This document shows, one piece after another, positions 29,725 to 41,300 of a stretch of DNA of 64,000 nt. Each line of letters starts with the position of its first letter. The stretch's first letter is position 1. The translations under genes and the position numbers were made by a program. The stretch is from Schizochytrium sp. TIO01 (Eukaryota; Sar; Bigyra; Thraustochytrida; Thraustochytriidae), in the NCBI GenBank assembly GCA_004764695.1, contig SMSO01000032.1, positions 270,501 to 334,500 of the forward strand, given 5' to 3'. A model generated the notes under the pieces. The model saw nothing but the letters and a program-made list of their open reading frames with translations, was not told where the DNA came from and did no database searches.

Positions 29725-31292
29725 TTAGGTCTCGGCAGGTTTGTGGAAAGGTAAGCGAGTGGCGGTAACATAGTCCCAGAAGGCCTTCACATTGCACTTT
29801 GGCATGACCAAAAAGATGCCCAAATCACCTTGGTTTGATCGCGGAAGCAAAATATTTAAGCCAGGCAGCTGCACAGGTGGAGGTACCATATAAGCTGAAG
29901 CGCCTTTATCTGCCGGGGCACCCATGTTGACCAGCCACTGGTAGCCTGCCCACGTGTTTAGAAATGTTTGCTTGCCTCGAGCACAATCTCCTACAATATG
30001 AAAGACGCCTGTCTCTTTCCGCATGCCGAGTGCACGAGCATGTTCAAGCCAGTTCTTTCGCTTTGCAAGATTTTCTCCATCCTGACTAAGCTCTGCACGG
30101 ATTGCTCGGTGAAGGCTCAGCGCAGAAGATGCAAGTGAGGCCGGATCAATTTCTATTTGCAAGGGAACATCAAAGACCGCGTTGCCAACATAGTTCTTCG
30201 GATAGCGAGCAAGACGTCCACGTGTATTGATGGCTTGTACAACTGGACGTGTGTCTTTAGCCCAAGGACCAGCAATTGCTGCTCGTTGTGCGCATAGAAT
30301 AGAGCTCATAGCAACCTCATAGGTAGATACCCACTCACCTTGAGGCAACATGGCACTGACCGAGTCCTTGAGTCTCTCAAGTCCTTGTTTGTCAATAAAC
30401 ACTTCCACCACCTCGCAAGTGTAGCTTGACCAGACCATGTTGAAAATGAGATTCCACCAAAACCAACGGGTTGCCAAAGGAGGCGTTCCACCAATTTCGT
30501 CACGCCATTTTTGCAAAAGTTCCTTACGGGTCTTTGGTGTCTCGTCGATGGGTTTGTTTACACGAGGTGGCAATACAAGGGGTTTGAGGGTTGAAGGATC
30601 AACTTCTGAGTTGCAAGCATCTGACCAGCGTTGCATGAACTCCACATAAGTCTGCGCGTCACCAAGGCAGTGATTGAGGATGATGCTCAAGTAAGAGACG
30701 TTACGGTCTTCAAATTGAATAAGCCGGGCTTTGAGAAGTGGTTCATTTGGTGAGGTGCAGCTCCCTTCGCGGGGAGGAAAATACCAGCTTGAGACCATGC
30801 TGTACTGGAGGAGTTTACATCAGGGAGCTTCACATGCGAGTCCTTCCACGTGCCACGAACAACTTCAAAATACACACCATTTGAATCTGCATTGTCGAGC
30901 CAAAGGCTATAACGTAGGCTGTCATACTCCTTGTCGAGTCTTGCTGCTACAAAAGGAAGTTCTGCGAGGACCCGTTCCAGTCCCTTGCGAACCTTGTCAG
31001 GATCTAGATTTGACTCCACACGAAACGCGAATCGAATCCAAGTGACCGTAGTCATCTCATCTACCTCGCTCAGGGTCCAGCGTTGGCCTGCATCTGTGGC
31101 ATTCACAGATTTGACAAGGTACTGCTTGTCGACTTCCAGACTTACGAGGCGTCGCTTGGCTGCTTCTTCCGCGGCTGCAGCTTTTAGTTTCTTTTCCTTC
31201 GCTCGGCGAAGTATAAATGCTGCGCCAGCCAGCGCAACGAGTGTAGTGCCCGCTGCCACAGCGAGCTTATTATCCATTCTGAACATCATCAT
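29725..31292 (-). CDS. Membrane-anchored BAHD/HxxxD-type acyltransferase, frame-broken
   Basis: Translation from ATG 31292 (or 31277) begins with a hydrophobic segment (about 20 residues, LAVAAGTTLVALAGAAF) followed by basic residues, a signal anchor. The N-terminal half of a BAHD-like transferase follows (TVTWIRFAFRVESNLDPDKV, LPFVAARLD). This frame ends at 30687. The rest is in the -1 frame (30798-29725), which holds the catalytic HxxxD motif NHCLGDA near 30672 and the C-terminal lobe (NTRGRLARYP, ILLPRSNQGDLGIFLVMP). The usual DFGWG motif is not evident. BAHD enzymes transfer acyl groups from acyl-CoA to alcohols or amines. The break lies in the overlap 30687-30815; no convincing intron was found because both flanks look coding, so a one-base assembly gap or a young pseudogene is likely. 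It is divergent from the ABCG gene. Confidence 0.72.
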
Positions 31293-32102
31293 ATGCAACG
31301 CAATGTCCCAAAATTTCTCAAGATCGTGTAACCGAACAAAGCGCAATTCAGGAACTGCTTTGTACAACAACAACCTGCAAGCACACTAGACTGTCAAGAG
31401 AGTTTTGCAGCGCTGCAGCCTTAAACTGTTACGAAGACAGCTAGAGCGAATTCTCGTTTAGGATCATGCAGCAGCTCCGAACGGTACGTTCTGGGCACGT
31501 GCGCGGCACTGGTGAAGTTTCTTCGCGTCTTCACGTTCGCTTCTTCCGGATCAGGTGATTGGCCCTTCGCCACACGGAGCGAGAGCTTGGATCTTTCGGG
31601 TCGGTCCGGCAGTTTTTGCGCCAGCTTCCGTGTTTTGGGTTTGCCTGTGAACGATTAGTTCTGAGCGGCGCATCCTGGACTTCCTCGACAGATCTACGGA
31701 CTATTTCCATAGAGTTAAAGTCTCTTTAAATATAGCCACTGCCGCCAAATATGGACTTCACAAGAGCTGTGTAAAGCAGCGCTGTTAAGCGTACAATATG
31801 GAATACAGTGAGGTAAAAATGGTCCACAGTGGAGTATTCAAAGAGTCTGCGTCATAGAGAACTGTGATGCTGGATACCCTATGCACTAGTATGAACGTAC
31901 TTCCACGACAGACTTTGCATAGCTGGATTGGGCTGCACAAGGCTCAGCTTTGCTACTCGGGCTTCCCCTGTGGAGCAGCGAAAGAACTTTGCAGCTCTGG
32001 TCGCACTGCTGGTCGCAGTCACGAAGCAGTGGTGCAGCAGAGTAGTAGACGATTCGAGGGTATAACAACTTTTCTTACACTACAGTACAATACGAGACAG
32101 CC
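31293..32102. other. Shared divergent promoter region of the acyltransferase and ABCG genes
   Basis: About 810 bp separate the two divergent ATGs. A TATA-like string TTTAAATATAG lies near 31725-31735. A plus-strand frame at 31864-32199 overlaps the ABCG start and is judged a shadow. No other gene is visible. Confidence 0.5.
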
Positions 32103-34136
32103 ATGTTGCAGGAACAACTCTTGCAAGAGGATAGCCGTCTTGAAGAGGAGGCGATTGAAGCCGAGATCTCACTGGAAGAGGCCCGGGAGGTTTCTTTGAC
32201 TCAGCTGAACCCGCACGAATACATTCGGGTGACGGTAGAAACTGAGAACTTGAGCTATTTCGTGGGGAAAGGAAAGACGCGAAAGCAGATTCTCCACGAT
32301 GTGAATGTTAAATTTCAGCCAGGCGAGCTCACGGCGATTCTAGGACCGAGCGGCAGTGGCAAAACCACAACAATATCAATATTGCTAGGTAATGCTGCTG
32401 GCCAAAAAACTGGAAAAGTGTTTGTAAATGGAATTGAAGGGCCACCTAAACACTTCAAAAGCGTGGCCAAGCTCGTGCCCCAAGAAGATGTTTTGCTCGC
32501 TTCTTTGACTGTTCGGGAAACTTTATACTACCAGAGTGAACTAGTCCTTCCAGAGGTATGGTCAAGGGCTATGAAAGATTTACGTGTTTTAGAGGTAGTT
32601 CGTGCGTTATCAATCGAAGACTGCTTGGATGTGCGCATTGGTACTGTAGATGAACGAGGCGTCTCGGGAGGCCAGCGGAAGCGGGTCTCCATTGCTATGG
32701 ACCTGCTTTCGAACCCAGCTACACTTTTTGTTGACGAGCCAACGAGTGGGTTGGATAGTAAAACTGCGGAAGATGTTGTGCGTATCCTCAGTGGGCTTGC
32801 CAAGCCTCAGGATGGAGGACCGCAAAGGACGATTGTTTGTACAATTCATCAACCAAGTTATCGGATCTTTTCATTATTCGATCAGCTAGTTCTACTAGCC
32901 GCAGGCCGAGTGGCATACCGAGGCCCAATGTCACAAGTGGAACTGTTTTTTGAGGAAATGGGTCTTGCAACACCACCACGCGAAAACCCTGCCGACCATT
33001 ACATGCGTGTGCTGCAAGATGAAGGCAACCAAGAGAAGCTAACAACTGAATTTGCAAAGCGTACGAATCTTTTACTGGAACATCAATCTGCAAATGAAAA
33101 TAGGTGGACTGACTCAACAGCTTTGGAGGAAATACAACAATCTACCGATGATACCGAATCGTGGACTCGACTCGAGAAAATGAAGCAACGGCTTCATGCC
33201 GTAACACGACAATGCTGCACAGGGTCCTACCCAAGAGTTGGGGAGCATACTGATAGCTTGGCAGATATCCCACGCTATCCTACTTCTTTTCGCAAGCAGT
33301 TCTGGACACTTTTTAAGCGTGCTGCGTATGACTCTATCAAAGACAGGAATAAGTTTTTGCGTACTGTGACTTTAAAAACCTCTGTGGGTCTTCTGGTTGG
33401 CTGGGTTTGGTGGCAAGCTGGCAACCCAGCGCGCTTAGATAAAATATTTCCACTGGAGGGTGCCTGTCTTATGTTGGTACTGAACAGCACCGTTGACACC
33501 ATTGCGTCTACAATCATTGTATTCCCTACGCAGCGCAGCCTGATGAACAGAGAGTACAAGAACGGCGTATACCGATTGATGCCCTTTTACCTGGGCATCA
33601 TCTCCTCTATGGCAGTACTTTCCACTGTGCATGTGACAGTGATGACGTTCCCAATTTATTTCATGGTAGGCTTGCAGCCAAAGCTGGTGAACTTCTTCAC
33701 CTTTTTGTGCATTATGCTTCTTATGACAATGATTGGTAATGTCCTGGGAGTCATTGTTGGTGCTATTAGTAAAGATTTGATTGAGGCACAGAATACGCTT
33801 GCACCAATGCTTGCCCCTATGATTATTTCTGCAGGTTATGTCATCCCATACAAACAGCTTAACGCACCTTTACGTTGCGTGTACCACATAAGTTTTTTTC
33901 AATTTGGTCTTTCTGCTTTGCAGCTGAATGAGTTCAAGGATTTACCAATTGAAATCAAAATCGAAGACTACGAAATTCCACTCACCGGCAACTTTATTTT
34001 GAAGAATTTTTTAAGTCTCGACCCTGCTACCCATCACGTTGAGGACTACCTGTTGCGCCTGGTCGCAGCTCTCGTCATCATCATCGTCATTGGGTATCTC
34101 GTCGTGCGCCGCCGTCTTCGTCAAAAAACCGGATAG
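32103..34136 (+). CDS. ABCG (White/ABCG2-type) half-transporter
   Basis: This intronless ORF of 677 residues starts at the ATG at 32103. The nucleotide-binding domain comes first: Walker A GPSGSGKT (residues 81-88), signature VSGGQRKR (about 186-193), Walker B TLFVDEPTSGLD (about 206-218) and the H-loop CTIHQPS. From residue ~400 a six-helix membrane domain follows (FWTLFKRA, MNREYKNGVYRLMPFYL, MLLMTMIGNVLGVIVGA, LLRLVAALVIIIVIGYLVV). This NBD-TMD order and length match ABCG half-transporters, which work as homo- or heterodimers exporting lipids, sterols or secondary metabolites. The substrate cannot be read from the sequence. It is divergent from the BAHD acyltransferase. Confidence 0.95.
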   Translation: MLQEQLLQEDSRLEEEAIEAEISLEEAREVSLTQLNPHEYIRVTVETENLSYFVGKGKTRKQILHDVNVKFQPGELTAILGPSGSGKTTTISILLGNAAGQKTGKVFVNGIEGPPKHFKSVAKLVPQEDVLLASLTVRETLYYQSELVLPEVWSRAMKDLRVLEVVRALSIEDCLDVRIGTVDERGVSGGQRKRVSIAMDLLSNPATLFVDEPTSGLDSKTAEDVVRILSGLAKPQDGGPQRTIVCTIHQPSYRIFSLFDQLVLLAAGRVAYRGPMSQVELFFEEMGLATPPRENPADHYMRVLQDEGNQEKLTTEFAKRTNLLLEHQSANENRWTDSTALEEIQQSTDDTESWTRLEKMKQRLHAVTRQCCTGSYPRVGEHTDSLADIPRYPTSFRKQFWTLFKRAAYDSIKDRNKFLRTVTLKTSVGLLVGWVWWQAGNPARLDKIFPLEGACLMLVLNSTVDTIASTIIVFPTQRSLMNREYKNGVYRLMPFYLGIISSMAVLSTVHVTVMTFPIYFMVGLQPKLVNFFTFLCIMLLMTMIGNVLGVIVGAISKDLIEAQNTLAPMLAPMIISAGYVIPYKQLNAPLRCVYHISFFQFGLSALQLNEFKDLPIEIKIEDYEIPLTGNFILKNFLSLDPATHHVEDYLLRLVAALVIIIVIGYLVVRRRLRQKTG

Positions 34137-34825
34137 AAGTTACGTCGTCACATCCAAAATTATTTTCTTGCCTTTCTTGCAGTACACAATGTTCAAGCAA
34201 GCAAGTATGCAATGCAAGTAATACAAGCAATCACAGCTCTTATCATCTTGTAGATTTTTCTTCGTATTTACACAGACCCAACATTGAAAGTTCCTTTAGC
34301 TCCTTCTTTTCCACACCATAGAATCAATCCATATGCACACAAAAAATACGTGCTTAGACAGTAGTAAACACAAACTTTTCTTCTTCGGACTCCACCTTAA
34401 TTTCTCGTGGCTCTTTTTTGCTGACCTGTATCATATTCCATTTCAAAGAATATTGGATTCCATCCATCGCTCTGATATCCCCGAAGGGTCCCCGCACACA
34501 CCTGCGTTGTGCAGTCTACTAGTTAAACATTCAAGAGAGAGTGAGTGGTTCTCTGGTCCTTGCAAAGGAAAGCAAGGCTGACGAAAGTGGACTATTGTTA
34601 AGTCGAGTATAGCAACATGCAAATGGGAAATAAATTGGATAAAGTAGAATATATTTGGTTCGAAGTAGAGCAAAAAGAGGCCAAGTAAGGTAAAGAGCAG
34701 AGCCTGCCAAGGCCTGCGAAAAGCCTCGAGCAAGGCCAATTAATGGCCACGGGAGAACTCGGTGCGAGTGCTGCCGAGGCACCCTTGGCACTGCGAAGGT
34801 CGTAGACGCCCAATCGCAAATAGCA
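34137..34825. other. Spacer between ABCG and the aspartoacylase-like gene
   Basis: AT-rich 3' region of ABCG and promoter region of the next gene. Frames of 82-101 codons here lack matches to anything I know and overlap each other on both strands. No gene is called. Confidence 0.5.
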
Positions 34826-37645
34826 ATGGCATTCTCTTCCTCGCGAGGCCTGCTGCGGCCCTCTTTGCGGTCCGTGCGCCTCGGCGCCGTCCATTATGGC
34901 CAAGCCATCTCACCAGCATTTCCTGCTGCCACATCTTCCTCGCACCTCACGCTCCGCCAAACACTGGTCGGCCTCCGCGAGCTCAGTTCCAGCGTTGGTA
35001 AATCTACAACATCCTCTGCGTCTGGAGTCGGCGCCAAAGACCAGGACGCCAAAACGTCATTGAAGAATGCAAATGCAACTTCATCGACGTCTTCATTAAT
35101 TCCTTCAGATTCTGGCAATTCTGGCACTTCGTATCTGTGGAGATTTCAGGGTGTGGAAAATATCTCTGTCAAGAGCGTGGATGTTCCTCGCGTTTCTGAG
35201 TCCAAGCTCGATGGCGTTCCAATGTTGCATGGCACTCGTAAGCGCGTCACCATCTTGGGTGGAGTCCATGGAAATGAGCTCATGGGCACCAAGATTGTCA
35301 ACAGGCTTGTTGCAGAGCTACAGAGTGGCCGCTGGGCCATGCCAAAGGCAAACACGGAGCTTGTTTTGGCTTTGGGGAACCCTGAGGCGATCAAGAAAGG
35401 TACTCGGGCCACCACGGCTGACTCTGACTTGAACCGATCGTTTCCTCTTGAGCTCAGCAAGTCCCAGGAATCCTCTGCCGTTGAGAAGCAGCCCAAGTCT
35501 GTGGAGGAAGCTCGTGCGAAGGAGCTTGCCCCTTATTTGATGAAGACTGACATCCTTCTGGATATTCATGCCACCAACCTTCCATCAGAACCTTTTATTC
35601 GCGTCGCTGGACAGTGCACGGAGGACCACATGCGAGTGGCTAGTTGGTTTGCAAAACTTCCTGCACAGACTACCGAGCACATGAAGCTTCTTCTCGACCC
35701 TATGTACGAAATTGGCGGCTTTCCGTGCACAACTGATGAATTTGTCAACAGCTTCGGAGGCATTGGAGTCTGCCTAGAGACTGGCCTTTACGACGACCTG
35801 AGCATGGAGGACGAGGTGTACACTCGCGTTCTGGAAATGCTTAACTACGAAATTGGCCTTTACGATGTCAAGGGCGACTTCGCCTGGCCGAAGCAAAATG
35901 TGGATCCCGTCACCTTCCTGAGACCTTACGGTATCACGCGTGTGAGCATTCCTGACGAAAGTAATCCCAGTGAGAAGGCAGCTGCAATCATTGATATGAA
36001 TGAGAAAGAGGAGCAGGCCTACCGCGAAGCACTCAGTAAGCCCAAGAAGCGCTCTCCTGAAGAGTCTTCTCGAGCTGAGAATGTTGAGAGGTCTCCATGG
36101 GAGCTCTCGCAACCTACCCAGAAGGTTAACATTTCCAAGCCTGTTAGCACTCAGGATACTGGCGAGAAAAAGGAGAATGACTTCTTGGATGAGGAAGGTG
36201 AGAACTCGACTAGCGAGCCGCTCGATAAGCACCGCGTCATGTCTCGCGCTGACGCTCTCCATGAGGATGACATCCAAATTGTTGAGCGCGATGTGTTTGC
36301 AAACCCGCCTAAGCGCAAGGTACACCCTATCCAGAATGTGTATTCGTACCTTTTCCGCCCGTTTCAAGTTGTTTCTTCCCACTTGCTCACTGAAAACGGC
36401 TTTGAGTTTGACAAGCAGTTTGGCTCTTTTAATTGGGAGTATGTCCGTCAGGGTCAGCATGTAGGCCGCTACCCACTGCCAGAGAAACCAAGTTCAGGCA
36501 AGAGATCTTCCAAGGAGCCTGAAACTTCTATTGATGAGCTCTACATGGCATTGAGTGATAGCTATATCCTCTTTCCGAAGCCTCCCCACCTGCGCCGGCT
36601 GTACCGTCCGTTATTTTGGCTTGCGTCTGAGGTCAGACTCCCAAGAACAGCTTCCACACCGATGAGCATTCTGCGCAAGACCGAAGATAAACTGTTTACT
36701 CGTCAACACTTTGCCAACCACATTGCACGAGTTGTTACAAAGAATCGTGAAAGCTTTATGGAGAACCTGCACTCTTCGCCAGCTTTGACACGTAAGGGTG
36801 CTAATGATCCCTACACTTTTGTCTCTCAAGAAAACCTTGTGCACTTCAATACTAACACAGGTGAGCTTGCTGGTAAGGTCTATACTCAACAGTTGCGCAC
36901 GTCCACTCGCTCAGGCCGTAACTTCCGTTTGGGTGTTGTCTTGGAAACCTATAGCAACCTTGCTCCTGATGAATATGTGCGCAAGGATTTGAGGGACTCT
37001 ATTGTATACTTTCCCTACGAGCTTTCTAGCGTTAAGAGCCAGGGTCTGGTTGTGTACCCGACCCCCCAAACTGTGCAAGGTGAGCACTTTCTAACGGGTG
37101 GCCCTCCTTACTCGTCTGCCCGTATCACTATTCCCTTCCCGCTTCATCGCTTCGATCAAGGTAACAAATTCTTCCTTGGCATTTCTCCTCCAGGAATTGA
37201 TTACTCGCGTTCAGATGAGTTTGTCGAGGCTCAGCTGCATCGTCGTATGGCTCTTGCGCGCAAGACTGTTCCATGGGTGAAGCTCCAGGCACACAAAAAC
37301 TACATCTTGAGCGAAATGTCTTGTGTTGGAGATGCCTACTTGTTTTGTGACTCGACTTTGTCTGAGCCGGAAATCGACACTGTGAGTGTTCGTGGATCCA
37401 GCTTTTCTAGCGTTGGTGCTACGTATTACAACTTGTGGCAGACCGTGTACGCATTTGGTCAGATGTGGCGTGAGCAGGAGAATGACTCTGCACCATACCT
37501 TGCGGAGATCCATCCCGCCTTTAGTCGTCGTGGTGATCTCGTGCAGGAGTTCGGTGCTTCTAACGAGCTCCCTGAGCCTATTCGCCCTGTCGAGCGTGAC
37601 CCTTCACTGCCACCGCCCAAGTACCCTGTCAACCAAGGCCGATAA
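34826..37645 (+). CDS. Aspartoacylase/AstE-type metallohydrolase with large unknown C-terminal region, likely mitochondrial
   Basis: A 939-residue intronless ORF starts at the ATG at 34826. Residues 1-60 are rich in Arg, Ser, Leu and Ala and nearly lack acidic residues, typical of a mitochondrial targeting peptide. Residues ~138-352 form an aspartoacylase/succinylglutamate desuccinylase domain: zinc ligands in GGVHGNE (His148, Glu151) and DIHAT (His248), the substrate-binding DLNR (201-204), and a candidate catalytic Glu318 in CLETG. Such enzymes hydrolyse N-acyl amino acids. About 590 residues follow: a charged linker and then a well-ordered sequence (SDSYILFPKPPHLRRLYRPL, SSARITIPFPLHRFDQG, GATYYNLWQTVYAFGQMW) that I do not recognise. 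The family is usually about 300 residues, so this is a fusion or lineage-specific extension. Confidence 0.85.
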   Translation: MAFSSSRGLLRPSLRSVRLGAVHYGQAISPAFPAATSSSHLTLRQTLVGLRELSSSVGKSTTSSASGVGAKDQDAKTSLKNANATSSTSSLIPSDSGNSGTSYLWRFQGVENISVKSVDVPRVSESKLDGVPMLHGTRKRVTILGGVHGNELMGTKIVNRLVAELQSGRWAMPKANTELVLALGNPEAIKKGTRATTADSDLNRSFPLELSKSQESSAVEKQPKSVEEARAKELAPYLMKTDILLDIHATNLPSEPFIRVAGQCTEDHMRVASWFAKLPAQTTEHMKLLLDPMYEIGGFPCTTDEFVNSFGGIGVCLETGLYDDLSMEDEVYTRVLEMLNYEIGLYDVKGDFAWPKQNVDPVTFLRPYGITRVSIPDESNPSEKAAAIIDMNEKEEQAYREALSKPKKRSPEESSRAENVERSPWELSQPTQKVNISKPVSTQDTGEKKENDFLDEEGENSTSEPLDKHRVMSRADALHEDDIQIVERDVFANPPKRKVHPIQNVYSYLFRPFQVVSSHLLTENGFEFDKQFGSFNWEYVRQGQHVGRYPLPEKPSSGKRSSKEPETSIDELYMALSDSYILFPKPPHLRRLYRPLFWLASEVRLPRTASTPMSILRKTEDKLFTRQHFANHIARVVTKNRESFMENLHSSPALTRKGANDPYTFVSQENLVHFNTNTGELAGKVYTQQLRTSTRSGRNFRLGVVLETYSNLAPDEYVRKDLRDSIVYFPYELSSVKSQGLVVYPTPQTVQGEHFLTGGPPYSSARITIPFPLHRFDQGNKFFLGISPPGIDYSRSDEFVEAQLHRRMALARKTVPWVKLQAHKNYILSEMSCVGDAYLFCDSTLSEPEIDTVSVRGSSFSSVGATYYNLWQTVYAFGQMWREQENDSAPYLAEIHPAFSRRGDLVQEFGASNELPEPIRPVERDPSLPPPKYPVNQGR

Positions 37646-38388
37646 ACGGTACAGATTTACAAGTCACCAACAATATTTGTCGTTCTGAGGAAAAAAAGTC
37701 TCTCTTGAGCGCGACGACAATATCCTCACACTGTCTGTGTCTCGTATCTATCACTGCATACCTTCGTATCGGTTTTTCTCGTTTCCTCCTACCTAGCTAG
37801 TTTCATGGGACTGTAATTGATTTTTTGATGCATGAAGTTTACCCATTTTGATTGATCGTTTCGTTTTAGGACATCAAATCGAGCTTATCTATGTACACCT
37901 GGTATTATATTTACTTAACATTAGGAGAATTCGTCATATGTAATCTTCAAGCAACCAGGAGGTCTTTTCTCTACAAAGCCAACAAAACCAAAAGTTTTTC
38001 ATCAAAAATTAAAAGTTTGCAAAGACAAAACAATCGAATGCTTTCTTCTCTTCAAACAAAATGTTATAAAACACAACAAATCAAAATAGAAACTAGGAGC
38101 TTTTATACCAATAATTAAAAATGATATTCGCTCAAGGCGAAGTATGGATCTGATGTTCTCTATTATGTTGAACATATCCTGAGTTATTGAGAAATCTGAG
38201 AATGCTTGTGGTTTATTGATTTATAAGTTTACGAAATCCACCAATTTAATCACGAGTTCGTTGCATAACAGAATTTTCATTTTAACAATTTTAAAGCTTG
38301 GTTCAAGCCACCATAAGCCACGGCAAAATCCCGTGCAGGTTCTATAATATTGTTAGAAATGACTTGGAAAGAACCAACAGAATGGCTT
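37646..38388. other. Convergent 3' intergenic region
   Basis: AT-rich spacer between two convergent stop codons. It should carry both 3' UTRs; no gene is seen. Confidence 0.55.
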
Positions 38389-41300
38389 TTAGCTCCCAAA
38401 TACACGGAGTTTCACAATCTTGCCAAGTGCATCACCCATAGGATCTGTCTCAGGATCTCCGGGAATAATTTGAATTTGCTCGTCTGCCGGAGCTGCATGG
38501 GATAAATTTGAGAATCCACGATCCCCACCATCATATGTATTAATCATTTTGTTCCCGTCGACGTTACTGTTGTTACCAGATGAGTTTTCTAAAGGGTTTT
38601 GTCTGCAATTCAGCACATAGGTTCCATACCCTGCGCGAATGTCAGAACGCCACTTACCCTCAAACCGATTTCCTCGACCAGGATATTCGACACGACCTTC
38701 GCCATGTCTTTGCCCATGAACAAAGCTGCCAGTGAAAACGTGGCCGTTTGATTTAGTAAGAGTTCCTTGCCCATGCATAAGACCATTGGCCCAGTCTCCA
38801 CGATAACTAGAGCCATCAGGAAAGTTGGCTAGGCCGCGCCCATGAAACCGGCCATTACAAAAGTCACCTTCATATATCATCCCATCACTATCTACAAAAC
38901 GACCCTTTCCATGGCGTTGATTCTCATGCCAATTGCCATCATAAATCGATCCATCCTTGAAAGAAAGCTTCCCTCTTCCATGACGACGTCCGTCCTGGAT
39001 TTCACCTTCGTAGACCTCCTGCAAGACAGTGCCAGGACTGGTTATGAATTTTCCAGTTCCGGTCATACGATCATGTCTGAAGTCCCCAACGTATATGCTT
39101 GTGTCATTAAAATGCATTGTACCTTGGCCGTGACGATGGTTGTCTTTCCATTCACCTTCATATCGATGTCCATGCTTCAAGTAGGCCATTGTTCCATGAC
39201 CATTGATTTTGTTTTCGGCAAACGCACCTTGATAAATATTGCCGTTCACAAAGGTATACTTGCCGTTTCCGTTTCTTTTGCCATGAAAGAAACTACCATG
39301 ATAGACAGAGCCATCTCTATACGTAAAAGTGCCAATTCCATGAAGTTGGCCCTTGAAAAAAGAACCAACATAGTGAGCACCAGATCCAAAATAGAGCTGG
39401 CCTGGACCATGTTTTCGGCTATTTTTCCAATTTCCTACATAGATACAACCAGACTGGCGATAAAGAAAAGTTCCTTGGCCTGATGCAGCTCCACCTGAGA
39501 AGCTGCCCTCAAAAATATCTCCATTTGCAAAGACCAGGGTTCCATGCCCCCCCATATGTCCTAGCTCCCAGGCACCATCATATATTTCACCCGTGACTGT
39601 ATTTTCAAGACGGCCATGTCCATCATAGCGACCCATATTCCAGGTTCCTACGTATCGATATGCGCCACCAAAGGTGCAAGTACCATAGCCATGACGATTA
39701 TCATCAACGAAATGCCCTCTGTAAACTTCTCCGTTTGCAAGTTTGAGAATTCCTGGCCCATTTGCTAGGCCTCGAGCAATTCTACCAATGAAACGATCTC
39801 CATTTGCTTTCGTGAAGGCTCCAATTCCGTGAAATCTCGTTTTGAGGAATTCCCCCTCATAGACATCTCCATTTGCGCTTGCAAGTCTCGCCTTTCCATT
39901 CAAAAGTCCTGCTGTCCAAAGTCCTTCAAGGGTGTCGCCTGTGGCAGATGTTTCCACACCAAAACCATGGCGAAGGTTGTTCTGCCAGCTGCCTTGGAAA
40001 ACTGTACCATCACTTTTGCGCAATGTCCCCATTCCATGTCGTAGATTGTGTCGAAATTCTCCTTCGAAGGTTGTTCCATCTTCGTAGCGTAGTTTTCCAT
40101 TCCCATGGGCCTGGCCCTGAACGAGTGCTCCAGAGTATTTCATAGTTCCGATACAAAGGCGTCCCTGCCCATTTTTGATTTTGTCTCCATATATGGTTTT
40201 GGGATCAATGTGGTCAGGTATCTGGTATGGCCCCGCACGTTTTTTCTTGATTCTCTTTGACTTGCGACTTTGCAAGCGATTTTTATTAGCAGCCTTGGGG
40301 TCTTGATTGCAATCCTTGTTACCAGCAAGACCTGAACTGGGAAGACCTACAGGTGCGGATTGTTTCGCTTGTTGCATACGTTGCAGTTCTTCTTTAAAGC
40401 GTTCAATATCAAGAAAATCTTCCTTACCACCAGTTCCATTTCCCTCATTTTTTAGTTCCATTTGTGCCCGAGCTTCGACGACTGAAAAGTGCGGCCAACG
40501 ATCATCTGGGACAGGCTCAATGTTAAGACGGGGTCGCAACATTGCTGGGACTTCTGGCGGATCGTTTCGTGATCCTTGCGGTTGGTCACTAGTCAGTTCA
40601 GCAGAAAGTCGTTTTTGTTTTCGCTTTTTCTCACGAAGAGCAAATTTCCTCTCCCGCATAAGAACGTCATTTAATTTATGAATCATCTCCTGACGTGATG
40701 CAAAAATGCCAAGTTTTCGAGCTTGTAAATGCATCAAAAGTTCATCATTGGAGAGAGCTTCGGGCACAAGTTGGCCCATAATGTGGCCGTCTATGTCGAG
40801 TTGATTTGCACAATTGGCACAGTCAGGAAATACATCGCAATGATTAAGCTGCCAACACGCAGGGCATAACCAATTGTGCTGTCGTCGATGAACTTCAAGC
40901 GTTTCAAATGTTGTGGCATGGAAATCACAGTCACCCCAGTTACACGGAAAATCTCCATTATTCATTTCGAATGGAGCGTCCCATTGCGTTTCTGTGTTAG
41001 AGGTGTTGTAATAGAAGACGGCACCCGTTTCAGGATCTCGCATTTCTTTCCAGTTATCCACCTTGCGTATGAGGATACTCCGCATCAGCAATGCTCGAAG
41101 AGATATACCTTTAGGCACAACTCGTTTCCGCTCTAAAAGGAGTTCTTCGCGGCGTTTTCGACCAAAGCGGCCACGCACAATTGCTTGAATACGAATTGCA
41201 GATGCATGTTTCCCGCGTAATTCGAGGACAAGACGTTTGGCAAGCTGTCGTCTTCGAGCTGACTGGATCTTACAGGCACACCGTTCAAGTCTTTGAGCAG

